Of a stretch of 64,000 nt of DNA, positions 36,751 through 45,447 are shown one piece after another (the stretch's first letter is position 1; each line of letters begins with the position of its first letter). The stretch is from CALZKI01 sp045124055. GTDB lineage: Bacteria; Bacillota; Clostridia; Lachnospirales; Lachnospiraceae. The stretch is taken from positions 57,120-121,119 of the forward strand of contig JBGVKZ010000049.1 of the NCBI GenBank assembly GCA_045124055.1, given 5' to 3'. A program made the translations under genes and the position numbers. Under the pieces are notes generated by a model, which was not told where the DNA came from, did not search any database, and saw only the letters and a program-made list of their open reading frames with translations.

Positions 36751-37644
36751 TTATCCCTCCAAATCCTTGCTCATTCTATTTTCAAAGAAGAACAAAATTG
36801 CAATAATTACAATCATCACCAGGGACATAAGTATGGCCGCAGAAGACAGTTTTTGATAATCCAGCGACTTAAACGTATTGTTCATGAAATGTTGTAACAT
36901 ATACAACGTATCGTATGGATAATCTCCTGTCATCAAATACACTTCTCTAAATACTTTAAAGGAATTGATTAAAGACATAATCGTTACAAACACTATGGTA
37001 GAGGACAAATATCTGATTTTTATATGCCAGAAAATCTGCCAGCTACTTGCACTTTCAAGCCTTGCCACTTCTACAATTTCTTTTGGAATACTGGTTAAAG
37101 TAGCCATAAAAATAATCATATTATATCCCAAGTTCTTCCATAAAAATAAAAGTACAATGACGATTTGTACATATGCAGATTTCATCCAGTCGATTTTGTC
37201 TAGGCCAAAGGATACAAACCATTCATTCACTACACCATTATAATCAAATAGTACCTGCCATATCAAAACCACCGATGCCACAGGTACCATAAGTGGACTT
37301 AAGTAAAATGTTCTAAGTTGTGTTTTTCCAGGTATTTTGCTAAGAAGAAGCATCGCTAGAAGTAGGGATAAGATTACCGCCAAAGGTACGGCTACTGCGG
37401 AAAACTTTATCGTATTTAAAGCAGCCATTTTGAAGGCTGAATTATCTAAAATTCTCATAAAGTTTTCAAGCCCTACAAAGTTTTTCTTGATAGGATTATC
37501 AATTAAGGAGTAATACACCACCACAAAGAATGGGACTACCATAAAGATACATACGCCAATTAGGCTGGGAGCTAAAAATAAGTCCCCGCCTAATCGCCTT
37601 TTCAGATCACTCTTTTTTTTGGTTTTCCATTTATTTTTACGCAT
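36751..37644 (-). CDS. sugar-type ABC permease (MalF-like)
   Basis: A permease of 297 residues from the ATG at 37644 (a TTG at 37650 is also possible). Six hydrophobic segments and the EAA loop EVARLESASSWQIFWHIKIRYLSSTIVF match MalF/UgpA-type permeases. As first gene of the hybrid cluster it has a strong sigma-A promoter about 60 bases upstream. No ATPase gene accompanies it, so it must borrow a general MsmX-like ATPase if it transports. Confidence 0.88.
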   Translation of the reverse strand: MRKNKWKTKKKSDLKRRLGGDLFLAPSLIGVCIFMVVPFFVVVYYSLIDNPIKKNFVGLENFMRILDNSAFKMAALNTIKFSAVAVPLAVILSLLLAMLLLSKIPGKTQLRTFYLSPLMVPVASVVLIWQVLFDYNGVVNEWFVSFGLDKIDWMKSAYVQIVIVLLFLWKNLGYNMIIFMATLTSIPKEIVEVARLESASSWQIFWHIKIRYLSSTIVFVTIMSLINSFKVFREVYLMTGDYPYDTLYMLQHFMNNTFKSLDYQKLSSAAILMSLVMIVIIAILFFFENRMSKDLEG

Positions 37645-37705
37645 ATTCAACGTTCTCTCATCTGTCTCTAAAATCTATGAATGGGTATGAATTTACCCTA
37701 GAATA

Positions 37706-37734
37706 ATTATAGCATTGCCCTCTTATTTAATCAA
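37706..37734 (-). promoter_or_regulatory. sigma-A promoter of the hybrid transporter cluster
   Basis: On the minus strand TTGATT (37729-37734), 17 bases, TATAAT (37706-37711) with extended TGC. A short dyad GGGTAAATTCATACCC (37683-37698) lies at the predicted start of transcription. Confidence 0.8.
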
Positions 37735-37763
37735 CCGCCTTAAGATAAAATTAAGAAATATTC

Positions 37764-38513
37764 TCAAGCAAAATTCTCCTTAACCATCTCCTTTTTCAGT
37801 TGCTTCATTATCTTCTTTTCTAACCTTGATATGTAAGATTGAGAAATGCCTAAAAGCCCCGCCACTTCCTTCTGTGTCATCTCTCTGTCCTGGTTACACC
37901 CAAGACCAAATCGTAAATTAATAATGGTTCTTTCTCTATCGGATAGTTTTGAAACTGCCTTCATTAGCATCTTTCTTTCCACTTCCGTTTCTAAATCTTT
38001 ATAAATAACATCTTCCTCTGTACCTAAAATATCGGACAATAATAATTCATTTCCGTCCCAATCCACATTCAATGGTTCATCAATAGAAACTTCCAACTTG
38101 GTTTTATTATTTCGCCGTAAATACATTAAGATTTCATTTTCAATACATCTTGACGCATAGGTTGCCAACTTAATGTTTTTATCTCTTTTGAAGGTATTAA
38201 TAGACTTTATAAGTCCTATCGTCCCAATAGAAATCAAGTCTTCCACCATAACACCGGTATTTTCAAACTTCTTAGCAATATATACCACCAATCTTAAATT
38301 GTGCTCAATCAATAATGCCTTTGCCTCATCTTCGTATTCTGTTCCCAAGTCATTAATAACTTCCATTTCCTGCTCTGCCTCCAGCGGTGCAGGCAAAATA
38401 TCCGTACCTCCTATGTAATGAATTTCTCCTTGTCTTGCACCAAACAAAAAGCCCGGTTCTCTGTCAAAAAAACGTAAGTTTAAACTGCCCGGAAGGGAAA
38501 CTCTAAATATCAT
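37764..38513 (-). CDS. sigE: mother-cell sigma factor SigE (pro-form)
   Basis: SigE directs early mother-cell transcription in sporulation. From the ATG at 38513 it has 249 residues; the longer frame to 38558 overlaps spoIIGA and lacks a ribosome site. An N-terminal pro-region with a hydrophobic start is followed by the cleavage neighbourhood (IHYIGGTDILPAPLEAEQE). Regions 2 (HNLRLVVYIAKKFENTG, EDLISIGTIGLIKSINTF, ATYASRCIENEILMYLRR) and 4 (DREMTQKEVAGLLGISQSYISRLEKK) are complete. It follows spoIIGA, its processing protease, by 31 bases. Confidence 0.95.
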   Translation of the reverse strand: MIFRVSLPGSLNLRFFDREPGFLFGARQGEIHYIGGTDILPAPLEAEQEMEVINDLGTEYEDEAKALLIEHNLRLVVYIAKKFENTGVMVEDLISIGTIGLIKSINTFKRDKNIKLATYASRCIENEILMYLRRNNKTKLEVSIDEPLNVDWDGNELLLSDILGTEEDVIYKDLETEVERKMLMKAVSKLSDRERTIINLRFGLGCNQDREMTQKEVAGLLGISQSYISRLEKKIMKQLKKEMVKENFA

Positions 38514-38544
38514 ATCATCTCGTCCTTTCTGTATGCTTCTTTTA

Positions 38545-39354
38545 TTATATCTGCCCATAAAAAAGAGGCAGTATCACCTGACATTTCTGGTCCTCCAATA
38601 GCTTCTCCCTGCATACCCCTACCCATACTTTTTCATATGTATATGTCTTAACTTCTCCATATATGACAAGTTTATCTACACAATACGCATATAGAATTCC
38701 TTTACTTTTTCCTACGCTTTTATAAATTACAGGTCGACACATAAGCCCCTGTGCCTTAAGAATTTCTCTGAACCACTTCTCGTCGGCCAATATTACAGGT
38801 TTTCCGGAGATACTCTCAACAAGTCCGTTCCCGGAATCCACAAAATATTGTCCTTCTAAACAAATATCCTGATACAGCAACTTTAATTTTCCATAATAAG
38901 TATTTTGTCTCTTTTTGGAAAATATAAAAAAGAGAACTCCATACAAAATGCCGCCAAAAATCAGAAAAATAAGTGGTTTTACTTTGGAACGATTATAAAA
39001 GGAAAATCGAGGTAAAATCCCCATAAAAATTCCTCCAACCATAAGCATAATGGCAAAGTACATTATCATTTGCTTTAGACAAACCATACCTTTGTTTTTG
39101 CCAAAGGCTATCACTATGGTCATAAAACTCCCAATCGCGTAGAATAAAAAAATGCTTATGTAAAATAACACGACGTTGTTTGGGAAAGGGATAAATAGAA
39201 GCACTAATTGATAAATTCCAGCACATATAGATGCAAAGAAAATCCGTTTGTGTGTGGCAGTACACATAAGACAAAGTTTGCATAGCATAAGTACATAGAA
39301 ATTTACAATAACCTCTTGGATTAAGAAACTGTCTACATAAATTTCATAGTACAC
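38545..39354 (-). CDS. spoIIGA: sigma-E processing aspartic peptidase SpoIIGA
   Basis: A membrane protease that removes the pro-sequence of sigma-E in the mother cell after signalling from the forespore. Five hydrophobic segments fill residues 10-150; the cytosolic domain has the aspartic motif DSGN with D173 in YFVDSGNGLVES. The start is GTG at 39354 with GGAG 7 bases upstream. The length of 269 residues is close to that of other clostridial versions. It is transcribed from the Spo0A-type promoter at 39381-39413. Confidence 0.92.
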   Translation of the reverse strand: MYYEIYVDSFLIQEVIVNFYVLMLCKLCLMCTATHKRIFFASICAGIYQLVLLFIPFPNNVVLFYISIFLFYAIGSFMTIVIAFGKNKGMVCLKQMIMYFAIMLMVGGIFMGILPRFSFYNRSKVKPLIFLIFGGILYGVLFFIFSKKRQNTYYGKLKLLYQDICLEGQYFVDSGNGLVESISGKPVILADEKWFREILKAQGLMCRPVIYKSVGKSKGILYAYCVDKLVIYGEVKTYTYEKVWVGVCREKLLEDQKCQVILPLFYGQI

Positions 39355-39380
39355 ATCCCCTCTCCTTTCTTGCCAAAACC

Positions 39381-39413
39381 ATTATAGTTTCTTTATTCTC
39401 TGAATTTTGTCAA
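39381..39413 (-). promoter_or_regulatory. spoIIG promoter with 21-base spacer and 0A-like box
   Basis: On the minus strand TTGACA (39408-39413) and TATAAT (39381-39386) are both perfect but 21 bases apart. TTTGACA overlapping the -35 matches the reverse 0A box TTCGACA at 6 of 7. The known spoIIG promoter of Bacillus has the same over-long spacing and needs Spo0A~P. Confidence 0.75.
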
Positions 39414-39527
39414 AAAAACGGGGGAATTCTTTTTATTCATCTTTTCATTTCTACATTTTTTGCACTGAGATGAATCTGCCTGGCAATTCGGCATAGAAAA
39501 TAAGACCCTTTGCTTTTTCAAAGCAAA

Positions 39528-39561
39528 GAAAAAAGAACCTCTAAGTGTTACTTAGAGGTTC
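39528..39561 (-). terminator. rho-independent terminator of ftsZ
   Basis: A 12-bp perfect stem (39535-39546 with 39550-39561) around a 3-base loop, followed by six T residues on the minus strand. Confidence 0.92.
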
Positions 39562-39574
39562 AAAAATGACTTGA

Positions 39575-40714
39575 TTATTTCTTTTGTAAGAAAGTTGGAA
39601 TATCCAAGGACTTTGTAGAAACTGTTGCTGTAATATCCTGCTTATTAATTCCTTTAAATGCTGTTGTAGGTGCTTTTGGCTGTACGGCTGCACCTGTTCC
39701 CACAGCTGAAACATGTGATGGGTTGACTTTGAAGTTCATTCCACCAAGTTTCATTTCAGGTTTTGGAGCTTCAATACCTGTTGCAATTACAGTAATCTTG
39801 CAAGCATCTGACATTGTCTGGTCGTACATTGCACCAAAGATAATATTCACATTTTCTCCAGTCAAGCCACGAACATATTCTGCTGCATCAGAAGCATCTG
39901 CAAGAGAAATATCTCCGGAAATATTCAGAATTACATGGCTTGCACCTGTAATAGTCGATTCAAGAAGTGGACTTTCCACAGCCATTTTAACAGCTTCCTG
40001 AGCCTTATCATCACCTTTGCCTTCACCAATACCGATATGAGCAATACCCTTGTCTTTCATAACGGTCTGAACATCTGCAAAGTCCAAATTGATAATGGCT
40101 GGTAAGTTAATAAGGTCTGTAATACCCTGTACTGCCTGCTGTAATACTTCATCCGCTTTTTTCAATGCATCTGGGAATGTCGTTCTTCTATCTACAATCT
40201 GAAGTAATTTATCATTTGGGATTACAATTAAAGTATCCACGTGTTCTTTCAATTTTTCAATACCACCAATGGCATTTTCCATTCTTGCTTTTGCTTCAAA
40301 ACGGAAAGGTTTGGTTACAACACCAACTGTTAAAATTCCCATTTCTTTTGCAAGTTTTGCAACTACTGGTGCTGCACCTGTACCAGTACCGCCACCCATA
40401 CCACAGGTAACGAATACCATATCAGAACCCTTCAGTGCTGCTGAGATTTCTTCGGCACTTTCTTCAGCTGCTTTTTCACCGATTTCCGGTTTTGCACCAG
40501 CACCAAGTCCTTTTGTCAGTTTTTCACCAATCTGCAATAATTTTGGAGCTTTACACAAACGTAAAGCCTGCTGGTCCGTGTTTACACCAACAAACTCAAC
40601 TCCTGTAATTCCCTCATCTACCATTCTATTTACAGCATTATTACCTGCTCCACCAACACCGATAACCACGATTTTAGCAGCAGATTCAGCATCGCTTGTC
40701 TTAATTTCTAACAA
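39575..40714 (-). CDS. ftsZ: cell division protein FtsZ
   Basis: FtsZ is the tubulin-like GTPase that forms the division ring. The GTP-binding signature GGGTGTGAAPVVA (about 108), the N-terminal IGVGGAGNNAVNRM and the T7 loop NLDFADV are present. A variable linker and the C-terminal peptide TKSLDIPTFLQKK end the 379-residue chain. The start codon is TTG with GGAGG 8 bases upstream. It has its own promoter and terminator at the end of the dcw cluster; ftsA is not beside it. Confidence 0.98.
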   Translation of the reverse strand: MLEIKTSDAESAAKIVVIGVGGAGNNAVNRMVDEGITGVEFVGVNTDQQALRLCKAPKLLQIGEKLTKGLGAGAKPEIGEKAAEESAEEISAALKGSDMVFVTCGMGGGTGTGAAPVVAKLAKEMGILTVGVVTKPFRFEAKARMENAIGGIEKLKEHVDTLIVIPNDKLLQIVDRRTTFPDALKKADEVLQQAVQGITDLINLPAIINLDFADVQTVMKDKGIAHIGIGEGKGDDKAQEAVKMAVESPLLESTITGASHVILNISGDISLADASDAAEYVRGLTGENVNIIFGAMYDQTMSDACKITVIATGIEAPKPEMKLGGMNFKVNPSHVSAVGTGAAVQPKAPTTAFKGINKQDITATVSTKSLDIPTFLQKK

Positions 40715-40753
40715 AGGTATTTCCTCCTTCTTACGTTTAAACTCATATACACA

Positions 40754-40782
40754 ATAATATAATTATTTAAAAAAATAATCAA
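40754..40782 (-). promoter_or_regulatory. sigma-A promoter of ftsZ
   Basis: On the minus strand TTGATT (40777-40782), 17 bases, TATTAT (40754-40759), in the 76-base gap after ftsQ. Confidence 0.7.
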
Positions 40783-40790
40783 CCTCTTTT

Positions 40791-41567
40791 TTACTTATCT
40801 GGCTTAAAAATTACATTTTTTGAATCTTTTGTATAATTCTCTAACTTCACAGTTCCGGAAAGTCCGGATAACTCTGGCATAATACTTGCTAAAGTCATCA
40901 CTTTATCATCAATATTATCCCCTTTTCCCATAGATGCTTTGATATTACCAGTATGAACAATAATATTACCACCTGTGGTAAATTGAATCAACTCCGCTTC
41001 CATTTCATATTTATCGTATAGCTGAGAAATGGATAAAATTGTCTGGAATACTTCCTTATTTGCAACCGGAAGGGGCTCATAGAGTACCACCGAATCAAAG
41101 GATAGCCCTGTTACCACTGGAACGCCTTGGGTTGTACTCGCTGAACATTCTACCACGACTCCGTCTCTATCGAAATAGACATATTCTCCCAAATGCTCCA
41201 CACAACCTGCCAGACTCTTTTCATAGACAGTAATTTTAATGGTATCCGGAGAAACAATTTCTACATTCATAGCTGAAATAAAGGGAATATCTTCAATCGT
41301 CTTATTTTTGTACTTCATAGAAAGATAAATGGAGTTATTCCCTAAATCTCCTACCATAACCATATCTCTAATCTCATTACTTGTATAGTGAACATTTCCT
41401 TCCACGTATACAGTTTTTACTTTAAATATTTCCAAAAGACAAAGAGCTGTAATGACTAAAATAGCAACTACCAGACAAATAATCGCTAAAGCTATCAGTA
41501 CTTTTTCATAAGTCTTTTTTCGATTCTTTTTTTTAGAATATTGTCTTTTTTGTACTCTTTGTCTCAT
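40791..41567 (-). CDS. ftsQ: cell division protein FtsQ/DivIB
   Basis: A 258-residue divisome protein with a basic cytosolic tail (about 1-22), one membrane helix (about 24-48), a POTRA domain starting FKVKTVYVEGNVHYTSNEIRDMV and a beta domain. It stabilises the FtsL complex at midcell. The identity rests on this architecture and on its place between murA and ftsZ. Its ATG abuts the murA stop. Confidence 0.88.
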   Translation of the reverse strand: MRQRVQKRQYSKKKNRKKTYEKVLIALAIICLVVAILVITALCLLEIFKVKTVYVEGNVHYTSNEIRDMVMVGDLGNNSIYLSMKYKNKTIEDIPFISAMNVEIVSPDTIKITVYEKSLAGCVEHLGEYVYFDRDGVVVECSASTTQGVPVVTGLSFDSVVLYEPLPVANKEVFQTILSISQLYDKYEMEAELIQFTTGGNIIVHTGNIKASMGKGDNIDDKVMTLASIMPELSGLSGTVKLENYTKDSKNVIFKPDK

Positions 41568-42824
41568 CTATCTTTCCTCATCTTCATATACCATAGCCCC
41601 AAGACTCTTTAAATCTCTGCAAATATCTTCATATCCTCTTTTTACATATTGACAATCTAACACTGTGGTTTCCCCACTGGCAACCAAACCTGCCATAATG
41701 AGTGCAGCATTGCCTCTAAGTTCCTGTGCTTTTACCGTAGTTCCCTGTAAGACCGATGCTCCATCTACTTGAACCTCATCTTTTTCTAGGAAAAGGTTTG
41801 CTTTCATTTTCACCAATTCGCTTACAATACGAAACCGGTTCTCATAAATGGTTTCACGAACCCGTCCTTTCCCCCTTGCCTGTGTCATCAGAATAAGCAT
41901 TGGCGATTGCAAATCCGTTGGAAATCCCGGATAAACTTTAGTTTCCACAAATACTCCTTGTAAATGTTCTGTGGGATAGAGCTTTATACTTTCCGTATTC
42001 CATTCCATTTTCGCTCCCATTTGTTTTAACACACGAATCACTTCTGTCATTTCATCTACCGGAGCATTTTTTATCTGAATAGCTCCTTTCGTAGCCAAAG
42101 CACTCATCAAATAAGTTCCTGCTACGATTCTGTCCGCTGGTATAGTATATTTGCAAGCCTTAAGATGCAAAACTCCTTCTATATGTATATATTCTGTTCC
42201 TTCGCCCCATATTTTTGCACCACATTTTTTTAAAAAATGACAAAGATGCACAATTTCCGGTTCTTTTGCTGCACCATATATATGCGTATGCCCCTTGGCT
42301 TTTACTGCCGCTAAAATCAGATTTTCTGTTGCCCCGACACTGGGAAACCCCAGCTTGATTTCTGCCCCTGTAAGCTGTTTTACTGACGCCGAAAGGACTT
42401 GGCAGTTTTCATCAAATCTTGTACCCATTGCTTTCAAACCCATAATATGCATATCAATAGGTCTGTTTCCAATCACGCAACCACCAGGATATTCCATAGA
42501 GACATAACCATTTTCGCTTAGCAAAACTCCAAGCAAAATTACGGAAGAACGCATACTGGTAATATGTTTCTTATCAATATGTGTATTGAGTTTCTCCGGT
42601 GCCATAATATAGACACGTTTTCCTTCTTGCCACAAAATACAGCCTAATTCTTTGAGAATTTCTATCATTTCCTTTACATCTGCAATCTGTGGGCAATTTT
42701 CCAAAATGCAGACCCCATCGGTTAAAAGTGTAGCCGCCATAATCGGCAATGCTGCATTTTTTGAGCCCTGCACAAAAATGCTTCCTTCGAGTTTTTTTCC
42801 ACCAATAATATGAATTGTACTCAT
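41568..42824 (-). CDS. murA: UDP-N-acetylglucosamine 1-carboxyvinyltransferase MurA
   Basis: It adds enolpyruvate to UDP-GlcNAc, the first committed step of peptidoglycan synthesis. The fosfomycin-target cysteine is C116 in YPGGCVIGNRPID. The two inverse alpha/beta domains and the GSKNAALPIMAA start are present, and the 418-residue length is normal. Firmicutes often have two MurA copies; this is the one in the dcw cluster. GGAAGG precedes the ATG. A 71-base gap separates it from ftsW. Confidence 0.95.
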   Translation of the reverse strand: MSTIHIIGGKKLEGSIFVQGSKNAALPIMAATLLTDGVCILENCPQIADVKEMIEILKELGCILWQEGKRVYIMAPEKLNTHIDKKHITSMRSSVILLGVLLSENGYVSMEYPGGCVIGNRPIDMHIMGLKAMGTRFDENCQVLSASVKQLTGAEIKLGFPSVGATENLILAAVKAKGHTHIYGAAKEPEIVHLCHFLKKCGAKIWGEGTEYIHIEGVLHLKACKYTIPADRIVAGTYLMSALATKGAIQIKNAPVDEMTEVIRVLKQMGAKMEWNTESIKLYPTEHLQGVFVETKVYPGFPTDLQSPMLILMTQARGKGRVRETIYENRFRIVSELVKMKANLFLEKDEVQVDGASVLQGTTVKAQELRGNAALIMAGLVASGETTVLDCQYVKRGYEDICRDLKSLGAMVYEDEER

Positions 42825-42895
42825 ATTGACACCTTCCGGAATATAATTGACCTATTTTATAAGTATGGTGGAAAATAAATTTGTTACCTTGTCCC

Positions 42896-44053
42896 TTAAA
42901 CTTTAATGTTTCTGGATACATTTAATACCAGTCCGATTTCAACTAACAAACACAGTACAGAAGAACCACCATAACTGATAAATGGTAACGAAATACCGGT
43001 ATTTGGGATACTGTTGGTTACTACCGCAATATTCAAAACAACCTGAATGGCAATATGAGCGATAACCCCCACTACTACAAGACAACCGGCTTTATTTTTG
43101 GTGTTAATTGCCACAAGCATCATTCTCCATAACAATAAGGCAAACAATAAAATCAGCATAAATGCACCACAAAGTCCCAACTCCTCACAAATAATGGAGA
43201 AAATCATATCGTTCTGTGATTCTGGAATAAAACCAAGCTTTTGCATACTTTCGCCCAGGCCTTTTCCAAAAATACCACCAGAACCAATGGCATATAGAGA
43301 TTGCAAAATCTGGTATCCTGTATCATTTGAATAGGCTTCCGGATCTAACCACGCTAAAACACGAACTACACGGAAGTTGCCATCTCCACTTCCTGCCAAA
43401 TTTACAATAACCAACACCGCAACTACCGCCACGGCCACAACTGAGCCAGCCAGTATAAAAAATTTAGAATAGTTTGGACTTGCTATAAATAGCATTATAA
43501 AAGCAATTCCCACCACAATGATGGCAGAACTTAAGTTATTGGTTAACAGGAAAATCATTGCCGCTCCAATAATCGATGGAACCATAAATGCAAATAGAAT
43601 TTTCCATTTATTTAGCAAACTACTATTGTACTTACAAATAAAAGTTGCCAAAAGCAAGATTATGGAAATCTTTACCAGTTCAGCAGGCTGAATTGACATT
43701 GGACCTATGTAAATCCATCTGGTTGCACCACCAGCCGACCTTCCTAAAGGCGTTTTAACCAATACAACCGCTATCAGTGACAACACATAAATCAATTCCG
43801 AAAACTTAAGAAAATATTGTAGCGGGAAAAAAATCGTGATTATCATAAGTATCATTCCACCTATGGTAGCCACTCCCTGTTTTTTTAAATAATGAAAGGC
43901 ATCTCCATATTCGTCCAGTGCATTATAAGAACTGGTGGAATATATCATAATCAAACCAAAAATAATGAGCAAAGACACAATGATAACAATATTATAATCA
44001 AAATATTCTCCTGATGTTTTTCTTACTTTTCTTACTTTTCTTTCAGGACTCAC
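42896..44053 (-). CDS. ftsW: SEDS-family peptidoglycan polymerase FtsW/SpoVE
   Basis: A 385-residue membrane glycosyltransferase with about ten helices that polymerises lipid II together with a class B PBP. Motifs include the MIYSTSSYNAL start, GRSAGGATRWIYIGPMSIQPAELVKI and the C-terminal GISLPFISYGGSSVL. The start is GTG with a GGAG site. Whether it acts in vegetative division (FtsW) or cortex synthesis (SpoVE) cannot be told from the sequence. It lies 4 bases after murD. Confidence 0.92.
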   Translation of the reverse strand: MSPERKVRKVRKTSGEYFDYNIVIIVSLLIIFGLIMIYSTSSYNALDEYGDAFHYLKKQGVATIGGMILMIITIFFPLQYFLKFSELIYVLSLIAVVLVKTPLGRSAGGATRWIYIGPMSIQPAELVKISIILLLATFICKYNSSLLNKWKILFAFMVPSIIGAAMIFLLTNNLSSAIIVVGIAFIMLFIASPNYSKFFILAGSVVAVAVVAVLVIVNLAGSGDGNFRVVRVLAWLDPEAYSNDTGYQILQSLYAIGSGGIFGKGLGESMQKLGFIPESQNDMIFSIICEELGLCGAFMLILLFALLLWRMMLVAINTKNKAGCLVVVGVIAHIAIQVVLNIAVVTNSIPNTGISLPFISYGGSSVLCLLVEIGLVLNVSRNIKV

Positions 44054-44057
44054 CGTA

Positions 44058-45419
44058 TCACTCCTTAATACTATTTACAATTTCCTTAAACATCTGACCA
44101 CGCACTTCATAATTGGGGAACATTCCCCAGCTTGCACATGCAGGAGACAATAAAACGGCATCTCCCGGGTTGGCATTTTGGATACAAATATCCATCGCCT
44201 CCTCAAAGGTATCCGCCATAACAATTTCTTCAAAGCCATGTTCTCTTGCACATTTGGCAATTTTATCTCTTGTCTGCCCAATTAAAACAAACAATTTTAC
44301 TTTTTTATCAAAAGCTTCAATCCATTCGTCATATTCATTCTGCTTGTCATACCCACCACCAATTAAGATAGTCGGCTTGCACATCGCTTTAATTCCCTGA
44401 ATGGCCGCATCTGGATTGGTTCCTTTTGAGTCGTTATAATAATCCACTCCTCGTTTTGTGGCAACAAATTCAATACGATGTTCTACGGCTTTAAAACGCT
44501 TCACTGTATCAAGAATATTTTCATATGGAACATTCATTGCCTTGGAAATGGCGATAGCTGCCATAACATTTTCTACGTTACAAATTCCTACTAAATTCAT
44601 ATCGTGAATATTCATTAACGTTTGGCTTTCTCCATCTTTTGCTACAACAATGTTCTCTCCCTCTAGATAATAACCGTTTTCCAGTTTTCTCTGAGAAGAA
44701 AAATATACAACCGTGGCATTGCAGCGTTCTCCAAATTCCCTGGTGTATTCATTTTCATAATTTAAAACACAAACTTCCTCTTTGGTCTGGTTTTTAGCAA
44801 TGGTTTCCTTCGCCCCTGCATAATTTTCCATTGTATGATGTCTGTTTAAATGGTCTGGTGTTACATTTAAAATAGCAGAAACCTGTGGTTTAAAATCCAA
44901 GGCCGTTTCCAACTGGAAACTACTGATTTCTGCCACAGTTACTGAATTTTCGTCCGTTTTTAACGCCTCTAAAGTATATGGATTTCCAATATTCCCTACC
45001 ACAAAGGTATTTCCAAAATATTCTTCCATTATCTGTCCTACCAAAGTGGTTGTGGTGGTCTTTCCATTTGTACCTGTAATACCAATTAATTTTCCTTTGG
45101 AAACCTGATATCCCAATTCAATTTCACCTAAAATGGTCGCACCTTTTTCTCGAAATTTATCAACAAACTCTGTGTCCGTAGGAACACCCGGACTTAATAC
45201 AAGCATCTGGGTTTCTTCCACAACACTTTCTGGCAAAGAACCCACATACACATCCTTTACTTCCAAAGAAGCCACTTGCTGTTTTAAGGTTTCTACATCC
45301 GCTTTTTCATTTCCATCAAATAAGGTAATATTTGCACCCAATGTATGAAGCAAAGTGATAGCACCAATGCCACTTTTACCAGCTCCAACTACTACTACGT
45401 TCTTTCCTAAAAAATCCAT
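44058..45419 (-). CDS. murD: UDP-N-acetylmuramoyl-L-alanine:D-glutamate ligase MurD
   Basis: It adds D-glutamate to the peptidoglycan precursor using ATP. The P-loop region is GITGTNGKTTTTTLVG (about 113-125). The central domain has LNVTPDHLNRH, and the C-terminal domain has DYYNDSKGTNPDAAI. The N-terminal Rossmann fold begins VVVGAGKSGIGA. The length of 453 residues is normal. It is 28 bases downstream of the second PBP gene; mraY, usual at this place, is absent. Confidence 0.96.
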   Translation of the reverse strand: MDFLGKNVVVVGAGKSGIGAITLLHTLGANITLFDGNEKADVETLKQQVASLEVKDVYVGSLPESVVEETQMLVLSPGVPTDTEFVDKFREKGATILGEIELGYQVSKGKLIGITGTNGKTTTTTLVGQIMEEYFGNTFVVGNIGNPYTLEALKTDENSVTVAEISSFQLETALDFKPQVSAILNVTPDHLNRHHTMENYAGAKETIAKNQTKEEVCVLNYENEYTREFGERCNATVVYFSSQRKLENGYYLEGENIVVAKDGESQTLMNIHDMNLVGICNVENVMAAIAISKAMNVPYENILDTVKRFKAVEHRIEFVATKRGVDYYNDSKGTNPDAAIQGIKAMCKPTILIGGGYDKQNEYDEWIEAFDKKVKLFVLIGQTRDKIAKCAREHGFEEIVMADTFEEAMDICIQNANPGDAVLLSPACASWGMFPNYEVRGQMFKEIVNSIKE

Positions 45420-45447
45420 ATCGCATCTCCTAAAAAAAGTTCATCAT

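Noticed and set aside
40269..40757. 162-codon plus-strand open frame across ftsZ
   Set aside because: It is antisense to the well-supported ftsZ gene, and its Pro/Ser/Ala-rich product follows from the reverse codons.
42574..42921. 115-codon minus-strand frame overlapping the murA start
   Set aside because: Alternative frame inside murA and the ftsW end; murA is unambiguous.
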